8,215 bases of DNA, taken from positions 1 through 8,215 of the forward strand of contig LJNI01000103.1 of assembly GCA_001303225.1 (NCBI GenBank). The letters run 5' to 3'. Origin of the DNA: a candidate division TA06 bacterium DG_78 (GTDB lineage Bacteria > Hydrothermota > Tepidihabitantia > SM23-42). Both the position numbers and the translations under genes were made by a program. The notes beneath the pieces were generated by a model. The model did not search any database and was not told the origin of the DNA. It saw only the letters and a program-made list of their open reading frames with translations. Every line of letters starts with the position of its first letter. Position 1 is the first letter of the stretch. Shown here one piece after another: positions 6,008 to 8,215 of the stretch.

Positions 6008-8215
6008 GAAAGTTATTAGTCATTATTGGAGTTTTATGTTTTTGGGTCACATGTTTTGCTGACACTTTTTTAGTGACCAGTAATGCCAATTCTGGAGCTG
6101 GTACTCTCAGATGGGCAATAACTCAGGCTAATTCGAATGCAGGAGCAGATACTATTATATTTAGCACATCGATGCTGATCGGCTTGACCTCTAATCTGCC
6201 TGAACTGACTGATGACGGTACAGTGATTGATGCCTCAGAACACTGGGTTCTCTTTCCTGGACATCCTGGTGTAACAATCAATAGTGAGTCAGGTTCTAAC
6301 ACTGGTTTCATTATATCAGGTGCGAGAGCTTGTGAGATTAAGGGTCTCGGAGTCACTGGTTTTGTTACCTATGGAATCCATGTTACGGATAGCTCTAGGA
6401 ATAATAGGATCGGTAGTTCTGGAATATTGAACCACAATGCCATTTATGATAATGGTGGAGCATTGCGTGCTGGTATTCACATTGATGTTAATTCAGATAG
6501 TAATTATATCGAAAATAATTATATCGGGATCGTTAGTGGTACTCCGTATCCGAACGCCAGAGGAATTTTCATCGATATGGCAAGTGGCCATAATTACATT
6601 AGTAATAATGTCATTTGTGCAAGCGATGGCGATATGGGAGACGGCATTTATATAGTGAGTGACAGTAACTACATATATAATAATAAAATTGGCACAAACA
6701 CGACTGGTACAGCTGATTTGGGCAATGAGCGTCATGGCATTTATATTTATCAGGGCTCGTTCAATACCATCGAGCAAAATGTTATCTCGGGTAATGGAGC
6801 CCATGGTATCAAGATTTTACAGGCTGATGACAACACAATAATAGGTAACCTGATTGGAACTGACATAAATGGAACCACAGCCATGCCCAATGATTCCTTT
6901 GGCATATGCATTACTACATCTGATGGTACGATCATTGGAGGAGATTCAGTATCATCCCGGAATATCATTTCGAGTAATAGAAGGAATGTAGAGATTGATA
7001 ATTCTTACCAATGTTTGCTAGAGAATAATTATATTGGCACAAATATAAGTGGAACATTTTTCCTGGGAGGTAATACATACGCTGGTGTGCATATCGATTC
7101 TGGAGGTGGTAATACAATAGAAAAAAATATTATCTCAGGATGCCACTATTCATTCATTTCATATGGTTTGGGAATAAAAAAATCTGATTATAATACAGTC
7201 ATTGGTAATTTTATCGGCACCGATGTTTCAGGTACCCAGGATATTGCTAATTATGGTAATGGAATAAACATTACTTCACTCTCGACGCACAACCAAATCG
7301 GTGGTGTGAGCGAAGAGGAAGGGAATATTATTTCTGGAAACATTGGGTTCGGTATTTACTTACAATCTTCGTGGCAGAATGATTTCTATGGTAACTATAT
7401 TGGCACTGATATTACGGGAACATTGCCAATCCCAAATGATAGTGGAGGGATTTATTGTATGTCTACGCATAATACAATTGGTGGCACTGGTCAAGGTGAA
7501 GGTAATATCATTGCATTTAATGGTGGTAATGGTATTTATCTGGGACATTACAATGCTGACTGGAATACTATTTCAGGTAATTCCATCTTAGAGAATGAAT
7601 TGTTGGGTATAGATCTCTGGCCAGAAGGAGTTACGCTCAATGATTCTGCTGATGCTGATAGCGGTGCGAATGAAAATTATAATTTCCCAGTAATTGATTC
7701 TGCTGGTGTATCAATGGTCTGGGGCACTGCACCGACTAATGCTGCGGTCGAGATATTCCTCGCTGACTATGATCCATCAGGTTATGGAGAAGGAAAGACT
7801 TTTTTGGCATCAGGGACTGCAGACGCATTAGGGAATTTTACTATTTCAATCTCAGGTGTAGATATTGGTGATAGAATTACCTCTACTGCAAGAGACACAC
7901 AAGGAAATACTTCGGAGTTTTCTGAGAACCGCGAGGTGACTGACGTTGGGGTGGAAGAAAACACAAATTTAATGCCCACCTCCTATAGCTTTCACTTAAT
8001 TTCAACTAATCCGTTTTCCAAAGTAGTTAAACTGAGGCTACACGCACCATGTAAAACTACAGTTAGTCTTTCCATTTATGATATTACTGGTCAATTAGTA
8101 CGTGTGCTTGTAGATAAGCAGTGTAATATTGGTTCTGAATACATTGTCGTGTGGGATGGTAAGAATGAGCAGGGTGAACAAATGCCAAATGGAATATATT
8201 TCTGCAGGTTAGAAT
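6004..8215 (+). CDS. Secreted right-handed beta-helix protein with FlgD-Ig/sorting-type C-terminal domain (3' end outside window)
   Basis: This exported protein has 737 complete codons visible, with the frame open to the edge. Residues 1-19 are a Sec signal peptide (MRKLL, then a hydrophobic core ending in TCFA before D20). Residues 22-53 (FLVTSNANSGAGTLRWAI onward) match the N-terminal cap motif often seen before bacterial beta-helix repeats. From about 60 to 540 the chain is made of Asn/Gly/Ile-rich beta-helix coils, including NxIGTD-type and NxIGG...NIIS-type motifs. Residues about 560-640 look like a beta-sandwich. Residues about 660-737 are a FlgD-Ig-like or type IX sorting-like module (VSLSIYDITGQLVRVLVD, then WDGKNEQGEQMPNGIYFCRL). 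Only a few to about 20 residues should be missing if it ends as these modules usually do. Such proteins are cell-surface or secreted, and some are adhesins or polysaccharide lyases; no lyase active site was recognised. It is the second gene of a zinc-ribbon/beta-helix unit. Confidence 0.9.
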   Translation, partial: MRKLLVIIGVLCFWVTCFADTFLVTSNANSGAGTLRWAITQANSNAGADTIIFSTSMLIGLTSNLPELTDDGTVIDASEHWVLFPGHPGVTINSESGSNTGFIISGARACEIKGLGVTGFVTYGIHVTDSSRNNRIGSSGILNHNAIYDNGGALRAGIHIDVNSDSNYIENNYIGIVSGTPYPNARGIFIDMASGHNYISNNVICASDGDMGDGIYIVSDSNYIYNNKIGTNTTGTADLGNERHGIYIYQGSFNTIEQNVISGNGAHGIKILQADDNTIIGNLIGTDINGTTAMPNDSFGICITTSDGTIIGGDSVSSRNIISSNRRNVEIDNSYQCLLENNYIGTNISGTFFLGGNTYAGVHIDSGGGNTIEKNIISGCHYSFISYGLGIKKSDYNTVIGNFIGTDVSGTQDIANYGNGINITSLSTHNQIGGVSEEEGNIISGNIGFGIYLQSSWQNDFYGNYIGTDITGTLPIPNDSGGIYCMSTHNTIGGTGQGEGNIIAFNGGNGIYLGHYNADWNTISGNSILENELLGIDLWPEGVTLNDSADADSGANENYNFPVIDSAGVSMVWGTAPTNAAVEIFLADYDPSGYGEGKTFLASGTADALGNFTISISGVDIGDRITSTARDTQGNTSEFSENREVTDVGVEENTNLMPTSYSFHLISTNPFSKVVKLRLHAPCKTTVSLSIYDITGQLVRVLVDKQCNIGSEYIVVWDGKNEQGEQMPNGIYFCRLE
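6517..7437 (+). repeat. Six copies of an NxIGTD-type beta-helix superrepeat
   Basis: Within the beta-helix protein, the motif N-[YKLF]-I-G-[TI]-x-x-[SNT]-G-T starts at residues 172, 228, 282, 342, 402 and 464, a period of 54-62 residues. The first copy is degenerate (NYIGIVSGT). Several copies are followed by GI, then IGG at 311-313, 432-434 and 492-494, then N-I-I-S/A. Each superrepeat therefore probably covers about three helix coils. The repeat is clear in protein but diverged in DNA, so it is old rather than a recent tandem duplication. Confidence 0.8.

Noticed and set aside
6437..6841. Several 60-100 codon open frames on both strands inside the beta-helix gene
   Set aside because: The long frame from 6004 explains the region with a signal peptide and family motifs; the others are Ile/Val-rich shadows without ribosome binding sites or recognisable domains.

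Overview
The window reads as one strand of densely packed bacterial genes. It has low-to-moderate GC by eye, all convincing genes are on the + strand, and spacing between genes is tight. The gene content suggests an anaerobic, diderm bacterium from an uncultivated lineage, for example a WOR-3/FCB-like candidate phylum. The clues are a cysteine-rich ferredoxin-type protein, a lipoprotein of the MJ1477/TM1410 glycoside hydrolase family, and a secreted beta-helix protein ending in a FlgD-Ig/type IX-like C-terminal module. This taxonomic guess is inference only.

Positions 2-5664 look like one operon of five genes: the 3' end of mscL (channel with a C-terminal zinc ribbon), a 4Fe-4S protein, a lipoprotein with a TIM-barrel glycoside hydrolase-like domain, a small FMN-binding split-barrel (PPOX-fold) protein, and a 1127-residue ATPase-TPR regulator with a C-terminal SARP-type winged helix and BTAD domain. 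Gaps are 9, overlap of 4, 14 and 10 bases, so there is no room for internal promoters between genes. The operon promoter is outside the window.

Positions 5665-5809 are the only true intergenic region. It holds a perfect 11-bp tandem direct repeat (5770-5791), followed 7 bp later by a good -10 hexamer (5799-5804). This is the operator geometry known for SARP-family activators, and it lies directly downstream of a gene encoding a SARP-type DNA-binding domain. Three TCACCG elements, two of them exactly 22 bp apart, lie further upstream.

Positions 5810-8215 are a second, two-gene unit: a 65-residue double zinc-ribbon protein, overlapped by ATGA with a secreted right-handed beta-helix protein whose frame is open to the window edge. 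The simplest model is that the regulator encoded by the first operon activates this unit. The regulator's signal and the role of the beta-helix protein are unknown. A second point of interest is that the hydrolase-like lipoprotein appears circularly permuted relative to the usual order of its family.
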